Source: Cypionkella psychrotolerans (GTDB lineage: Bacteria > Pseudomonadota > Alphaproteobacteria > Rhodobacterales > Rhodobacteraceae). From it: a stretch of 64,000 nt of DNA. Of the stretch, positions 1 to 8,118 are shown one piece after another. The DNA is taken from positions 23,547-87,546 of the forward strand of contig NZ_LGIC01000035.1 of NCBI RefSeq assembly GCF_001294535.1. The letters are read 5' to 3'. Under the pieces are notes generated by a model. The model saw nothing but the letters and a program-made list of their open reading frames with translations, had not been told where the DNA came from and did not search any database. Position numbers and translations under genes: made by a program. The first letter of the stretch is position 1; the number at the start of each line of letters is the position of its first letter.

Positions 1-135
1 AGCTTGGTGATGGGCGCGCCCGGCAAGGTGGTGCGCCAGTTGGACGCCGAGGCGCAAGCGCGGCTGCTGAAATCGGCGACCGGCTATCAAGCCAACGCGA
101 GGCGCTTTGCCAAGGGGCTGGTATTGCTCAAATAA
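1..135 (+). CDS. gamma-carbonic anhydrase family protein, C-terminal end (partial)
   Basis: Only the last 44 codons are inside the window; the reading frame is open from base 1 to a TAA at 133-135. The peptide begins SLVMGAPGKVVRQLD, the usual end of the left-handed beta-helix in the YrdA/PaaY/CaiE gamma-carbonic anhydrase-like family (the MGxPxKxxR turn), followed by the C-terminal helix. The metal-binding histidines lie upstream of the window, so catalytic competence cannot be judged. Moderately confident in the family, not in the substrate. Confidence 0.7.
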   Translation, partial: SLVMGAPGKVVRQLDAEAQARLLKSATGYQANARRFAKGLVLLK

Positions 136-156
136 AAAGGGGGCCGATTGGCCCCC
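134..156 (-). terminator. rho-independent terminator of the DUF1127 gene
   Basis: A 7-bp GC stem (GGGGGCC / GGCCCCC) with a GATT loop is followed, on the minus strand, by a run of five T. It lies 37 bases past the DUF1127 stop codon and may also stop plus-strand transcripts of the carbonic anhydrase gene. Confidence 0.7.
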
Positions 157-192
157 GAAACGTCGTAGATTTTCAGGCCAGAGCCCGGCAGC

Positions 193-354
193 TTAACCCC
201 AGACAGCCTTGCGGGCGATGCGTTCTGCATCCTCGGGGAAGATGCCCAGATCGAGTGCGACCCGGCGCGGCATCCCAGCGATTTCGTCACGGGTGCGACG
301 ATACAGGGCATGTTTCTCGGCAGCGGTACGCAGTTGAGCGATAAGCGATTTCAT
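193..354 (-). CDS. DUF1127 (YjiS-like) small arginine-rich protein
   Basis: A 53-residue protein starting MKSLIAQLRTAAEKHALYRR. It has the DUF1127 pattern: an amphipathic first half, then a segment with R-D-E-I-xx-M-P and a terminal LDLGIFPEDAERIARKAV-like stretch. The start at 354 is chosen because AGGAAAC sits just upstream; a longer in-frame start at 492 has no support. Family members are small and arginine-rich, and in Rhodobacter relatives have been linked to RNA metabolism and stress; no function is shown here. A LacI-type palindrome lies about 75 bases upstream (430-443). Confidence 0.75.
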   Translation of the reverse strand: MKSLIAQLRTAAEKHALYRRTRDEIAGMPRRVALDLGIFPEDAERIARKAVWG

Positions 355-429
355 AATGTTTCCTTTTCCTCTGCGATGACTTGGCCCGGATGGCTTTGTC
401 CCTTTCGCATGATCAGAATATAGGAAAGC

Positions 430-443
430 TGTTAGCGCCAACA
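430..443. promoter_or_regulatory. LacI-type operator-like palindrome (TGTTAGCGCCAACA)
   Basis: A 14-base near-palindrome with TGTTAGC / TGTTGGC arms, upstream of the DUF1127 gene. It matches the pattern of three other sites near the two GAPDH genes (1632-1647, 2930-2945, 2950-2963). LacI-family central-carbon regulators, such as the one called CceR in Rhodobacter, use palindromes of this type; the assignment is inference. Confidence 0.4.
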
Positions 444-505
444 ACCGACAATGCTGCGATGCGGCATTGCGTTTTGTGCATGGCTTGTGCATTTGCGCCG
501 TAACG

Positions 506-531
506 AAAAGGGGGCACCCAAGGGCACCCCC
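506..531 (-). terminator. probable terminator after gap (distal GAPDH)
   Basis: On the minus strand an outer GGGGG/CCCCC stem encloses a smaller CCC/GGG stem and is followed by a short T run. It lies about 60 bases past the GAPDH stop at 591. The T run is weak, so this is tentative. Confidence 0.45.
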
Positions 532-555
532 AAACCGATTTCTATCAGAAATCGT

Positions 556-584
556 GCCGGAATTCGCGCGAATTCCGCCCTACG
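556..584 (-). repeat. GTAGGGCG-type intergenic palindrome
   Basis: Directly behind the GAPDH stop is a perfect 20-base palindrome (CGGAATTCGCGCGAATTCCG, 558-577). On the minus strand it is preceded by CGTAGGGCG. The same GTAGGGCG lead-in starts the palindromes at 4021 and 16018, although the core sequence differs. It looks like a member of a repeat family placed at gene 3' ends. Confidence 0.5.
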
Positions 585-590
585 TTAAGG

Positions 591-1595
591 TCAGATCAGC
601 TTACCCATCGCCACAGCGGTATCCGCCATCCGGTTCGAGAAGCCCCATTCATTGTCATACCACGACAGGATCGAGCAGAACGTGCCGTCCATCACCTTGG
701 TCTGATCCATGTGGAACACGCTCGAATGTGGGTCATGGTTGAAATCCGACGAGACATTCTTGAACTCGGTATAGCCCAGAATACCCTTCAGCGGCCCGGA
801 AGTCGCAGCGTCTTTGATCGCAGCATTGATTTCTTCCACCGAAGTCGCCCGCTTTGCGATGAACTTCAGATCGACAACCGAGACGTTCGGCGTCGGCACG
901 CGAATGGCGAAACCATCCAGTCGGCCCTTCAACTCGGGCAGCACCAGACCAACCGCCTTAGCAGCCCCGGTCGAAGTCGGGATCATGCTCAAAGCCGCAG
1001 CGCGACCGCGATAGAGGTCCTTGTGCATGGTATCCAGTGTCGGCTGATCGCCAGTATAGCTGTGGATCGTCGTCATCATGCCTTTTTCGATGCCGATCAG
1101 TTTGTTCAGCACATAGGCGACAGGCGACAGGCAGTTGGTGGTGCAAGAGGCGTTGGAAACCACCAAATCCGCCGAAGTCAGCGTGTCATGATTCACCCCA
1201 AACACAATCGTCTTATCGGCATCCTCACCCGGGGCCGAGATCAGCACGCGTTTCGCACCATTCTCAAGATGTGCCTTGCACTTCTCTTTGCTGGTGAAAA
1301 TCCCGGTGCATTCCAGCACGATATCGACATCGCCCCACGGCAATTCCGCCGGGTTGCGCAAAGCCGTCACCCGCATCGGGCCACGGCCCACATCAATCGT
1401 GTCGGCGGTGGTGGTCACCACATGCGGGAAGCGGCCATGCACCGAATCAAAGCGCAGCAAATGCGCGTTGGTTTCCACCGGGCCCAGATCGTTGATCGCG
1501 ATCACGTTGATATCGGTGCGTCCCGATTCGATGATCGCGCGCAGCACGTTGCGGCCAATGCGGCCAAATCCGTTAATGGCGACTTTTACGGCCAT
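591..1595 (-). CDS. gap: glyceraldehyde-3-phosphate dehydrogenase, class I (NAD-type pocket)
   Basis: This 334-residue enzyme interconverts glyceraldehyde-3-phosphate and 1,3-bisphosphoglycerate in the cytoplasm. The N-terminal Rossmann motif is INGFGRIGR. The catalytic cysteine is C151 in SNASCTTNC, and the PTSTGAAKA and WYDNEWG motifs are intact. The residue after AIN (D36) is aspartate, which in the family usually favours NAD. A strong AGGAGG site precedes the ATG. Upstream lie a LacI-type palindrome (1632-1647), a small membrane protein gene and a second GAPDH gene with alanine at the matching site. Having both enzymes suggests separate glycolytic and gluconeogenic or photosynthetic roles; this last point is inference. 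Confidence 0.95.
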   Translation of the reverse strand: MAVKVAINGFGRIGRNVLRAIIESGRTDINVIAINDLGPVETNAHLLRFDSVHGRFPHVVTTTADTIDVGRGPMRVTALRNPAELPWGDVDIVLECTGIFTSKEKCKAHLENGAKRVLISAPGEDADKTIVFGVNHDTLTSADLVVSNASCTTNCLSPVAYVLNKLIGIEKGMMTTIHSYTGDQPTLDTMHKDLYRGRAAALSMIPTSTGAAKAVGLVLPELKGRLDGFAIRVPTPNVSVVDLKFIAKRATSVEEINAAIKDAATSGPLKGILGYTEFKNVSSDFNHDPHSSVFHMDQTKVMDGTFCSILSWYDNEWGFSNRMADTAVAMGKLI

Positions 1596-1631
1596 GCAAA
1601 CCTCCTGAAAACAGCGCGACTCACGCGCGAT

Positions 1632-1647
1632 ATGCTAGCGCTAACAT
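1632..1647. promoter_or_regulatory. LacI-type operator-like palindrome (ATGCTAGCGCTAACAT)
   Basis: A 16-base palindrome with a single mismatched pair, 37 bases upstream of the gap start codon, so it is well placed to overlap the promoter. It shares its core with the sites at 430, 2930 and 2950. Candidate binding site for a LacI-family carbon-metabolism regulator. Confidence 0.5.
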
Positions 1648-1685
1648 CACGAAATCGGTGTGACAATCAACGATAAAGCCAAGCC

Positions 1686-1829
1686 TTACCGCCAGATCAT
1701 CACATATTGAACCAGATCGCCAAGCTTGCGTAGCAAAAACACCGAGGCGTGACCACTGTTGAACGCCGCATCCGCCGCAATAGCGGCGGCAATCAGCAGG
1801 GCAAGCACCAAAGCAATACGGTCGGTCAC
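1686..1829 (-). CDS. small membrane protein between the two GAPDH genes (47 aa)
   Basis: This is a GTG-started frame of 47 codons. The product begins VTDRIALVLALLIAAAIAAD and ends in VQYVMIWR: one hydrophobic N-terminal segment and a short basic, aromatic tail. A GGAG site sits five bases before the GTG. The start is 12 bases after the stop of the upstream GAPDH gene (1842), so the two are probably one operon. I recall similar miniature proteins behind GAPDH genes in Rhodobacterales, but no function is known to me. Confidence 0.6.
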   Translation of the reverse strand: MTDRIALVLALLIAAAIAADAAFNSGHASVFLLRKLGDLVQYVMIWR

Positions 1830-1841
1830 GGCATCTCCGCT

Positions 1842-2840
1842 TTATTGCAGCAGCCGCCCCATCACCCCGGCCACATCGGCCATGCGGCAGGAAAAGCCCC
1901 ATTCATTGTCATACCAAGCCAAAACCCGCACCGAGCGTCCCACAACTTTGGTCTGGTCTGGCGCGAAGATAGACGAATGTGGCGTATGATTGAAGTCGAT
2001 TGATACTTTGGGTTCCGGGTCATAGGCCATCACCATGCCCATATAGCCCGAGGCCGCCGCGCGCACGATCTCATTGACCTCATTCACCGTCACCGATTTC
2101 TTCGCGATGAAGGTCAGATCCACCGCCGAGACATTCGGCGTTGGCACCCGGATGGAGGATCCATCCAGCAGCCCGGCCAATTCCGGCAGGACATCCCCCA
2201 GCGCACGGGCCGCACCCGTCGAGGTCGGAATCATCGCCATAGAAGCCGCCCGTGCGCGGTAAAGATCCTTGTGGCGGCGGTCCAAAGTCGGCTGATCGCC
2301 GGTATAGCTGTGGATCGTCGTCATGATCCCGCTTTCAATCCCAATGGCATCGTTCAAAACCTTCGCCAAAGGCGCGAGGCAGTTCGTCGTGCAAGACGCG
2401 TTGGACACCACATGATGATCCGCCGTCAGGCCGCGATGGTTCACCCCATACACCACCGTCATATCCGCACGCTTGGCAGGGGCCGAGACCAACACCCGCT
2501 TCGCGCCGCGCCCCAGATGCACCGCTGCCTTCTCACGCTCGTTGAACTGCCCGGTGCATTCCAGCACCACATCGACGCCCTCCCAATCCAATTCTTCGGG
2601 GTTATAGGTGCTCATCACCCGCATCGGCCCACGTCCAAGGTCCAGCTCATTGCCCGAGATCTTCACCACACCCGGAAACCGCCCATGCACCGAATCATAT
2701 TTCAGCAGGTGGGCATTGGTCTCAATCGGCCCAGTCGCATTGATCGCCACCACCTGCACATCATTGCGCGCGGACTCGGCAATATGCGCCAAAGTGCAAC
2801 GGCCAATGCGGCCAAATCCGTTGATCCCGATGGTAATCAT
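1842..2840 (-). CDS. glyceraldehyde-3-phosphate dehydrogenase, GapB-like (NADP-type pocket)
   Basis: This 332-residue class I GAPDH is a paralogue of the neighbouring gene. It has INGFGRIGR at the N terminus, catalytic C150 in SNASCTTNC, and intact PTSTGAARA and WYDNEWG motifs. The residue after AIN is alanine (A35), as in Bacillus GapB, which prefers NADP and works in the gluconeogenic direction; the aspartate that repels NADP is missing. Two LacI-type palindromes lie 90-125 bases upstream, between this gene and the divergent DUF808 gene. The small membrane protein gene follows 12 bases downstream. Cofactor preference is an inference from one pocket residue. Confidence 0.93.
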   Translation of the reverse strand: MITIGINGFGRIGRCTLAHIAESARNDVQVVAINATGPIETNAHLLKYDSVHGRFPGVVKISGNELDLGRGPMRVMSTYNPEELDWEGVDVVLECTGQFNEREKAAVHLGRGAKRVLVSAPAKRADMTVVYGVNHRGLTADHHVVSNASCTTNCLAPLAKVLNDAIGIESGIMTTIHSYTGDQPTLDRRHKDLYRARAASMAMIPTSTGAARALGDVLPELAGLLDGSSIRVPTPNVSAVDLTFIAKKSVTVNEVNEIVRAAASGYMGMVMAYDPEPKVSIDFNHTPHSSIFAPDQTKVVGRSVRVLAWYDNEWGFSCRMADVAGVMGRLLQ

Positions 2841-2929
2841 GCGCGCACCCCTTGGTTTCGACCTCTATCCCATTTTGCTATAGGCAAGCCGGACGCGGGC
2901 GAAAAGTCTAAAAACGACACGAATTCAAT

Positions 2930-2945
2930 ATGTTATCGCAAACAT
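2930..2945. promoter_or_regulatory. LacI-type operator-like palindrome, upstream site
   Basis: ATGTTATCGCAAACAT matches a palindrome at six of eight paired positions. It lies in the divergent region between the GapB-like gene and the DUF808 gene and is followed after four bases by a second, similar site. Confidence 0.4.
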
Positions 2946-2949
2946 TGCC

Positions 2950-2963
2950 TGTTCGCGCTAACA
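2950..2963. promoter_or_regulatory. LacI-type operator-like palindrome, second site
   Basis: TGTTCGCGCTAACA matches a palindrome at six of seven pairs. Its centre is about 19 bases from that of the 2930 site, close to two helical turns, which would suit cooperative binding. Confidence 0.4.
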
Positions 2964-3027
2964 AGTCACAGGCTTTGCCTTTTGCCGGTGCAGCCCCTAA
3001 ATAACCTCAAACAACCTTGGGGCAGGC

Positions 3028-3999
3028 ATGAGCGGTTTACTGGCACTACTGGATGATGTCGCGGCCATCGCCAAAGTCGCGGCGGCTTCGATTGATGACA
3101 TCGCGGGGGCTGCGGCGAAAGCCGGGGCGAAAGCGGCAGGGGTGGTGATCGACGATGCCGCTGTGACGCCGAAATACGTCCACGGTTTTGAGGCCAAGCG
3201 CGAGCTGCCGATCATCTACCGCATCGCTAAGGGCTCGTTGAAAAACAAGCTGATTATCCTGCTGCCCGGCCTGTTAGCGCTGAACGCTTTCCTGCCGCAA
3301 GCGATTACGCCCTTGCTGATGCTGGGCGGGGCCTATCTGTGCTTTGAGGGTGCGGAAAAGGTCTATCACGCTTTGATGCCCCATGCCGATGAGCAGATCG
3401 AGGCCGATTTCGACACCAAAGACCCCGCCCATCTCGAAGAAGAAAAGGTCGCAGGCGCGATCAAAACCGATTTCATCCTGTCGGCTGAGATCATGACCAT
3501 CGCCCTCGCTGCCATCCCGGCAGGCAGCTTCTGGATGGAGGCGATCACCCTCGCCATCGTCGGCACCATGATCACCGTCGTGGTTTACGGCGCGGTGGCG
3601 CTGATCGTCAAAATGGACGACATCGGCCTGCACATGGCGGCGAACCGCAAAACCTCTGCCGCCCGCGCCTTTGGCCGTGGCCTTGTCACCGCGATGCCAA
3701 AACTGATGAGCTTCCTCTCCACCGTCGGTACGCTCGCGATGCTCTGGGTTGGCGGCAATATCATCGTGCACGGTCTGGACGTTTTGGGCCAACACGAACC
3801 CTACAACACCATCCACCATTGGGCCGTCGCCGCAGCCGAGACCTTGCCGCAAGCCGCTGGTCTGGTGGAGTGGGCCGTGACCGCCGCCTGCGATGGCGTG
3901 CTGGGTCTGGCCTTGGGCTTGGCTCTGATTCCCGTTGCCACAAAAATCGTGCTGCCCGCTTGGGCTGCATTCACCGGAACGAAAAAGGTCGCGCATTAA
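3028..3999 (+). CDS. DUF808 (YedI-like) inner membrane protein
   Basis: This 323-residue protein begins MSGLLALLDDVAAIAKVAAASIDD, the diagnostic start of the DUF808/YedI family. An alanine- and glycine-rich N-terminal region (to about residue 45) is followed by a charged YRIAKGSLKNK segment. Several hydrophobic segments follow: two near residues 75-110 and others around 160-180, 240-255 and 290-310. It is probably an integral inner-membrane protein; the biological role is not established. GGGGCAGGC precedes the ATG. The gene is divergent from the GapB-like gene and shares its putative operators. Confidence 0.85.
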   Translation: MSGLLALLDDVAAIAKVAAASIDDIAGAAAKAGAKAAGVVIDDAAVTPKYVHGFEAKRELPIIYRIAKGSLKNKLIILLPGLLALNAFLPQAITPLLMLGGAYLCFEGAEKVYHALMPHADEQIEADFDTKDPAHLEEEKVAGAIKTDFILSAEIMTIALAAIPAGSFWMEAITLAIVGTMITVVVYGAVALIVKMDDIGLHMAANRKTSAARAFGRGLVTAMPKLMSFLSTVGTLAMLWVGGNIIVHGLDVLGQHEPYNTIHHWAVAAAETLPQAAGLVEWAVTAACDGVLGLALGLALIPVATKIVLPAWAAFTGTKKVAH

Positions 4000-4020
4000 G
4001 CGCGACCCCATTCCGTATCG

Positions 4021-4046
4021 GTAGGGCGGGGTTCACCCCGCCTTAC
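4021..4046. repeat. GTAGGGCG-type palindromic repeat
   Basis: An imperfect 26-base palindrome of GTAGGGCGGGG / CCCCGCC-TTAC type, centred on TTCA, in the gap between the convergent DUF808 and transketolase genes. The first 22 bases are identical to 16018-16039. It can form a strong hairpin and may also act as a terminator. Confidence 0.6.
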
Positions 4047-4053
4047 GTTGCTC

Positions 4054-6087
4054 TCAAAGCAGCGCTTTGACCTTCGCCACCGCATTCTCTGCCGTGATGC
4101 CAAACTCTTTATACAGCCGCTCCATGGGAGCAGATGCACCAAAGCTCGACATCCCAACGAAATCGGCCTTGCCGTCGCGGCCACGCTCGCCGAGCAACCA
4201 GCGATCCCAGCCCTGACGCACGCCAGCTTCAATCGCCACCCGCACCGGACCAGCTGGCAGCACTTTGCGGCGATAGGCTTCGTCCTGCGCCGCAAACAAC
4301 TCCATCGACGGCACCGATACAACCCGGGTGCCAATACCCTCGGCTTGCAGCAGATCGCGCGCCTTCAACGCAATCTCGACCTCCGAGCCCGTTGCCATCA
4401 GAATGACCTGACGTTTGCCCTCGGCCTCGGCCAAAACATAAGCGCCCTTGGACACCATATTGGTATTGGTATGGACTTTCCGCACCGTTGGAAGGTTTTG
4501 ACGGCTCAACGCCAGCACCGAAGGCGTTTTCTTCGAGCTGAGGGCAATCTCCCAAGCCTCAGCCGTTTCCACCAGATCGGCAGGACGGAACACATAAGTG
4601 TTTGGCGTAGCCCGCGAAATCGCCAGATGCTCCACCGGCTGGTGGGTCGGGCCATCCTCACCCAAACCGATGCTGTCATGCGTCATCACATACACGACAG
4701 GAATCCCCATCAGCGCCGACAGACGCATCGCCGGCCGTGCGTAATCGGTGAAGCACATGAAGGTGCCCGAATACGGACGCACCCCGCCATGCAAAGCCAT
4801 GCCGTTCATCGCTGAAGCCATGCCATGCTCGCGGATGCCGTAATAGACGTAGCGACCCTTGCGGTCCTCAACGCCAAACACCCCCAGATCAGCGGTCTTG
4901 GTGTTGACCGATCCGGTCAAATCCGCCGAGCCGCCAATGGTTTCCGGCAAAATCGGGTTCACCGCCGCCAGCACTTTTTCGGACGCCGAACGGGTGGCAA
5001 GCTTTGCTCCCGCTTCCGAGGCCGCCTTCTTCACGCCGCGAATGATCGCTGGCAGTTTCGCCACCACATCGCCCGCGAAAATCCGTTTGAATTCAGCCTG
5101 CTTGGCCGGGGAAAGCGCCGCAAACCGCGCCTCCCATTCAGCATGCGCCACACCGCCACGCACCCCAAAAGCCTCCCACTGCGCCTTGATCTTGGCGGGA
5201 ATAACGAAGGGCTCCGAAGTCCAGCCATAAGCCTCTTTCGTGGCTTTCATCTGCGCCGCATCGGTCAAAGCGCCGTGGCCCTTCGAGGTATCCTGCGCCG
5301 CATGGCCCAAAGCGATATGGGTCTTGCAATCAATCAGCGTCGGCTTGTCGGATTTCTTCGCAGCCGTCAAAGCCCGGTCAATATCCACCGGATCATGACC
5401 GTCGCAATGCAGCACATTCCAGCCGCTTGCCGCAAACCGCGCGCGCTGGTCGGTCACATCCGACATCGACACCTTGCCATCAATGGTGATGCCGTTGTTG
5501 TCCCACATCACGATCAAGCGGCTCAGCTGCAGTTTCCCAGCCAAACCAATGGCTTCCTGAGAAACACCCTCCATCAGACAGCCATCGCCCGCGATCACAT
5601 AAGTATAGTGATCCTGAACCTTAGCCCCCCAACGCGCCCGCAAATTCTCCTCGGCAATCGCAAAACCGACCGAATTGGCAATGCCCTGACCCAGCGGGCC
5701 AGTGGTGGTCTCAACCCCAGACACATGACCATATTCCGGATGACCTGCGGTAATCGCGCCCCACTGACGGAAGTTCTTGATCTGCTCAATCGTCATATCG
5801 GCATACCCCGTAAGGTATAGCAGCGAATAGATCAGCATCGAGCCATGGCCCGCCGAGAGAATGAAGCGATCCCTGTCCGCCCAACGCGGCGCTTTCGGAT
5901 CAAACTTCAGGTGTTTTTCAAACAACACCGTCGCTACATCCGCCATGCCCATCGGCATGCCGGAATGGCCGGAATTGGCGGCGGCAACGGCGTCCAACGT
6001 CAGCGTGCGGATGGCGGCGGCGCGCATCCAATGATCGGGGTGAGCGGTGCGAAGCGTCTGGATATCCAAGGCTGATGTCCTGTTCAT
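4054..6087 (-). CDS. tkt: transketolase
   Basis: A 677-residue thiamine-diphosphate enzyme of the pentose-phosphate (and, where present, Calvin) pathway that moves two-carbon ketol units between sugar phosphates. The ThDP motif starts at GDGCLMEG (about residues 167-174) and closes at WDNNGI (195-200). The substrate histidines are in [10 protein letters not shown] (near 41) and SAGHGSM (near 81). The central pyrimidine-binding domain has the [11 protein letters not shown] motif, and the C-terminal domain is complete. Length is normal. It stands alone, convergent with the DUF808 gene. Codon use resembles its neighbours. Confidence 0.96.
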   Translation of the reverse strand: MNRTSALDIQTLRTAHPDHWMRAAAIRTLTLDAVAAANSGHSGMPMGMADVATVLFEKHLKFDPKAPRWADRDRFILSAGHGSMLIYSLLYLTGYADMTIEQIKNFRQWGAITAGHPEYGHVSGVETTTGPLGQGIANSVGFAIAEENLRARWGAKVQDHYTYVIAGDGCLMEGVSQEAIGLAGKLQLSRLIVMWDNNGITIDGKVSMSDVTDQRARFAASGWNVLHCDGHDPVDIDRALTAAKKSDKPTLIDCKTHIALGHAAQDTSKGHGALTDAAQMKATKEAYGWTSEPFVIPAKIKAQWEAFGVRGGVAHAEWEARFAALSPAKQAEFKRIFAGDVVAKLPAIIRGVKKAASEAGAKLATRSASEKVLAAVNPILPETIGGSADLTGSVNTKTADLGVFGVEDRKGRYVYYGIREHGMASAMNGMALHGGVRPYSGTFMCFTDYARPAMRLSALMGIPVVYVMTHDSIGLGEDGPTHQPVEHLAISRATPNTYVFRPADLVETAEAWEIALSSKKTPSVLALSRQNLPTVRKVHTNTNMVSKGAYVLAEAEGKRQVILMATGSEVEIALKARDLLQAEGIGTRVVSVPSMELFAAQDEAYRRKVLPAGPVRVAIEAGVRQGWDRWLLGERGRDGKADFVGMSSFGASAPMERLYKEFGITAENAVAKVKALL

Positions 6088-6281
6088 AAGATTGGGTGGG
6101 CTGAAAGCTGCATAACAGCCCGTGCGGCAAGATCAAGCGCGCCCCGCAAGGCCTTGGACGCAAAAGACAAGACGGCCCCGCACCAAGCCGCTAAGATCGC
6201 CCTTAACGCAAGGCTTTGCCGATTCGCGAACCGCGGGTAGGGCAGGGCCAGCCCAGAAGAAACAGAAAGGGCGTAAGACCC

Positions 6282-6791
6282 ATGCAGGATATCGCAGAAC
6301 TAGAGCGGCGCATCACCGCAGCCCTCGAACGCATCGGGCGCGGAGTGGAAAACCTCAGCGCCGCCGTGCCAATGCCATCGGACAACCCCACGGCGATGCT
6401 GCCCGAAAGCGATTTCGCGGTGCTGAATGAGAAACTTGACGAAGAGCGCATGCTCAACGCCCAGCTGCAGGAACGCCTGCGCGCGGTGCATCAAAAGGAT
6501 GAGGCCACGAAATCTGCACTCACCGATGAACTCTCGGCGCTGAACGCCCAGCTTGCCGCGCAATCCGAGGAACTCGCCCGCCTGCGCGCCACCTCCGCGG
6601 CATTGAACGAAGAACTCGCCGCCCTGCGCGATGTCGCCGAGCTGGGTGTCACCGAACCCGAGCATATCAACAAAGCCATGTTGGCCGAACTTGACGCCCT
6701 GCGCAGCGCCCGCGCCTCTGAGGCCGAGGAGCTCTCGGAAATCATCGCCGCGCTGAACCCGCTGATTGAGGAGGCCGCCGCCAATGCCTGA
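6282..6791 (+). CDS. coiled-coil protein in the zapA operon
   Basis: This 169-residue, highly charged protein starts MQDIAELERRITAALERIGRG and carries a long predicted coiled coil (about residues 55-130, rich in E-x-L-x-A repeats). No enzymatic motif is visible. The start at 6282 is preferred because AGAAAGG precedes it; an upstream in-frame ATG at 6216 has no support. The stop overlaps the next start by eight bases, so it is translationally coupled to a ZapA-type gene and may act in division-ring assembly. That role is inferred from context only. Confidence 0.75.
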   Translation: MQDIAELERRITAALERIGRGVENLSAAVPMPSDNPTAMLPESDFAVLNEKLDEERMLNAQLQERLRAVHQKDEATKSALTDELSALNAQLAAQSEELARLRATSAALNEELAALRDVAELGVTEPEHINKAMLAELDALRSARASEAEELSEIIAALNPLIEEAAANA

Positions 6792-7155
6792 TATCGAAAT
6801 CACCATCGGAGGCCGTAATTTCACCGTTTCCTGCCAACCCGGCGAGGAACATTTTCTGCGCGGCGCTGCGGGTATGTTGGATACCGAAGCCACCCCCTTG
6901 GTCGCGCAAATGGGCCGCCTGCCGGAATCGCGGATGCTGCTGATGGCAGGCCTGATGTTGGCTGATAAAACCGCCGCGATTGAGGATGAAAACCGCCAGC
7001 TGAAACTGAAACTGGCCGAGATCGAAGCCCGCCCGCAGCCAGAACGCGAGAAAATTGAGGTCGCAGTGATCCCGCCCGGCCTGCGGGAAACTCTCGCCGA
7101 AATCGCTGCACGGGCCGAGGCGATGGCTGCTTCCGTCGAGGATCGTCTGCAATGA
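6784..7155 (+). CDS. zapA: cell division protein ZapA-like
   Basis: A 123-residue protein whose N-terminal half (MPDIEITIGGRNFTVSC) is the ZapA fold beta-strand region, followed by GEEHFLRGAAGMLD and a long helix (about residues 40-85) that forms the ZapA dimer coiled coil. ZapA bundles FtsZ protofilaments at the division site. The gene starts inside the end of the coiled-coil gene and its stop overlaps the next start (ATGA), giving a tight three-gene operon. The tail after residue 85 is longer than in E. coli ZapA, as is common in alphaproteobacteria. Confidence 0.8.
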   Translation: MPDIEITIGGRNFTVSCQPGEEHFLRGAAGMLDTEATPLVAQMGRLPESRMLLMAGLMLADKTAAIEDENRQLKLKLAEIEARPQPEREKIEVAVIPPGLRETLAEIAARAEAMAASVEDRLQ

Positions 7156-7490
7156 TCCGCACATTTGCCTTGCTGGCGCTGCTTGCCGCCTGCACACCCG
7201 AAGAAGCCCCACCGCCCGTCGCTGATGTCGGCACGACGCAGTATTTGTGCGCGGACGGGACGATCATCCCGGTTCTTCAAGGCACTGACGGCAATATCAG
7301 AATCACCGTGAAGGGCGAAAACTTCAACCTGATTGCCGAAGAAGCCGCCTCTGGCGCCCGCTATGGCTGGCCCTCGGACGGGTCTAACTATGTCTGGTGG
7401 ACCAAGGGCAAAGAAGGCACGCTTTACTGGAAAGACGGCACCAAGGGCGGCGAGGAAACCATCCTGCACTCTGACTGCAAACAACAGTAA
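7152..7490 (+). CDS. MliC-type lysozyme inhibitor lipoprotein
   Basis: A 112-residue protein with a very short signal peptide and lipobox LLAAC (C14), so it is a predicted lipoprotein. The mature part has the MliC/PliC pattern: YLCADGTIIPV, a central SGARYGW segment, then WTKGKEGTLYWKDG and a terminal cysteine (DCK). Members of this family inhibit c-type lysozyme at the cell envelope. It overlaps zapA by four bases (ATGA). The stop codon lies inside a 16-base tandem duplication. Confidence 0.75.
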   Translation: MIRTFALLALLAACTPEEAPPPVADVGTTQYLCADGTIIPVLQGTDGNIRITVKGENFNLIAEEAASGARYGWPSDGSNYVWWTKGKEGTLYWKDGTKGGEETILHSDCKQQ

Positions 7491-7511
7491 CCAAAAACAA
7501 CAGTAACCAAA
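7481..7511. repeat. 16-base tandem duplication over the MliC-like gene stop
   Basis: The unit ACAACAGTAACCAAAA (7481-7496) is followed by a second copy that is identical over 15 bases (7497-7511). The first copy contains the TAA stop of the lipoprotein gene, so the second is non-coding. Confidence 0.8.
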
Positions 7512-7564
7512 CGCCAACTCCGCAGTATTTGATTAAAATTTGCTTTCACAACGGCATAAATACT

Positions 7565-7598
7565 CCGGGGGCGCGGGGGCAGGCCCCCGCACCCCCGG
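7565..7598. terminator. GC-rich inverted repeat between convergent genes
   Basis: A 34-base inverted repeat (arms CCGGGGGCGCGGGGG and its near complement) lies between the plus-strand lipoprotein gene and the minus-strand glutaredoxin gene. It could stop transcription from both sides. The flanking AAATACTCC also fits the GGGGA(G)TATTT repeat family seen at 15948 and 49209. Confidence 0.55.
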
Positions 7599-7615
7599 AT
7601 CAATCAGCACAGTCC

Positions 7616-7978
7616 TCAGCCGACATTCGCTTCGCGGATTTTCTCCGCTGCCGCTTTGTCAAACGCGACACCATTGGCTTCCAACAATGCATCCAACTCG
7701 CCCGACAAAGTCATCTCAATGGCAATGTCGCAGCCGCCGACAAACTCGCCCTTGACGTAAAGCTGCGGAATCGTGGGCCAATCCGAGAATTCCTTGATGC
7801 CCTGCCGGATTTCGGCATCCGCCAGCACATTCACATCGGCATATTCGACGCCCAAATAATTCAAAATCCCCGCCACCTTCGACGAGAACCCACATTGCGG
7901 CATCAACTTGTTGCCCTTCATAAACAACACCACATCGTTCTTCGTCACGGTGTCTTTGATCATCTCAAGAGCGGTCAT
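7616..7978 (-). CDS. grxD: monothiol CGFS glutaredoxin (Grx4/GrxD type)
   Basis: This 120-residue protein has the monothiol signature PQCGFSSK with active-site C29, a cis-proline in [11 protein letters not shown], and GGCDI for glutathione binding. CGFS glutaredoxins bind a shared [2Fe-2S] cluster and deliver iron-sulfur clusters, usually with a BolA partner. bolA lies just upstream in the same direction, with a small membrane protein gene between them. The start at 7978 follows AGGAAAAG; the longer frame to 8047 is the tail of that small gene read in another phase. Confidence 0.92.
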   Translation of the reverse strand: MTALEMIKDTVTKNDVVLFMKGNKLMPQCGFSSKVAGILNYLGVEYADVNVLADAEIRQGIKEFSDWPTIPQLYVKGEFVGGCDIAIEMTLSGELDALLEANGVAFDKAAAEKIREANVG

Positions 7979-8117
7979 GCTCGCTTTTCCTTTTCGTTTC
8001 CGACGTTTCCACCTGATCGCCAATAGCAATCCGACACACCCAGACAATAACGGCCATCAACACACCAACAATACCGAAGGCAGCACCACCGAAATTACCC
8101 AGATGCCTAAATTTCAT
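7965..8117 (-). CDS. small single-span membrane protein between bolA and grxD (50 aa)
   Basis: This frame begins [20 protein letters not shown], continues with a hydrophobic stretch to about residue 33, and ends in a highly charged tail ([14 protein letters not shown]). The ATG lies one base after the bolA stop, and its stop lies 14 bases inside grxD, so it is placed for translational coupling of both. No clear independent ribosome site is visible. It resembles no family I can name. The geometry supports a real gene, but conservation needs checking. Confidence 0.5.
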   Translation of the reverse strand: MKFRHLGNFGGAAFGIVGVLMAVIVWVCRIAIGDQVETSETKRKSEHDRS

Positions 8118-8118
8118 C

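Noticed and set aside
591..2840. Recent tandem duplication of GAPDH
   Set aside because: The two proteins differ throughout and in a functional pocket residue, so they are old paralogues.
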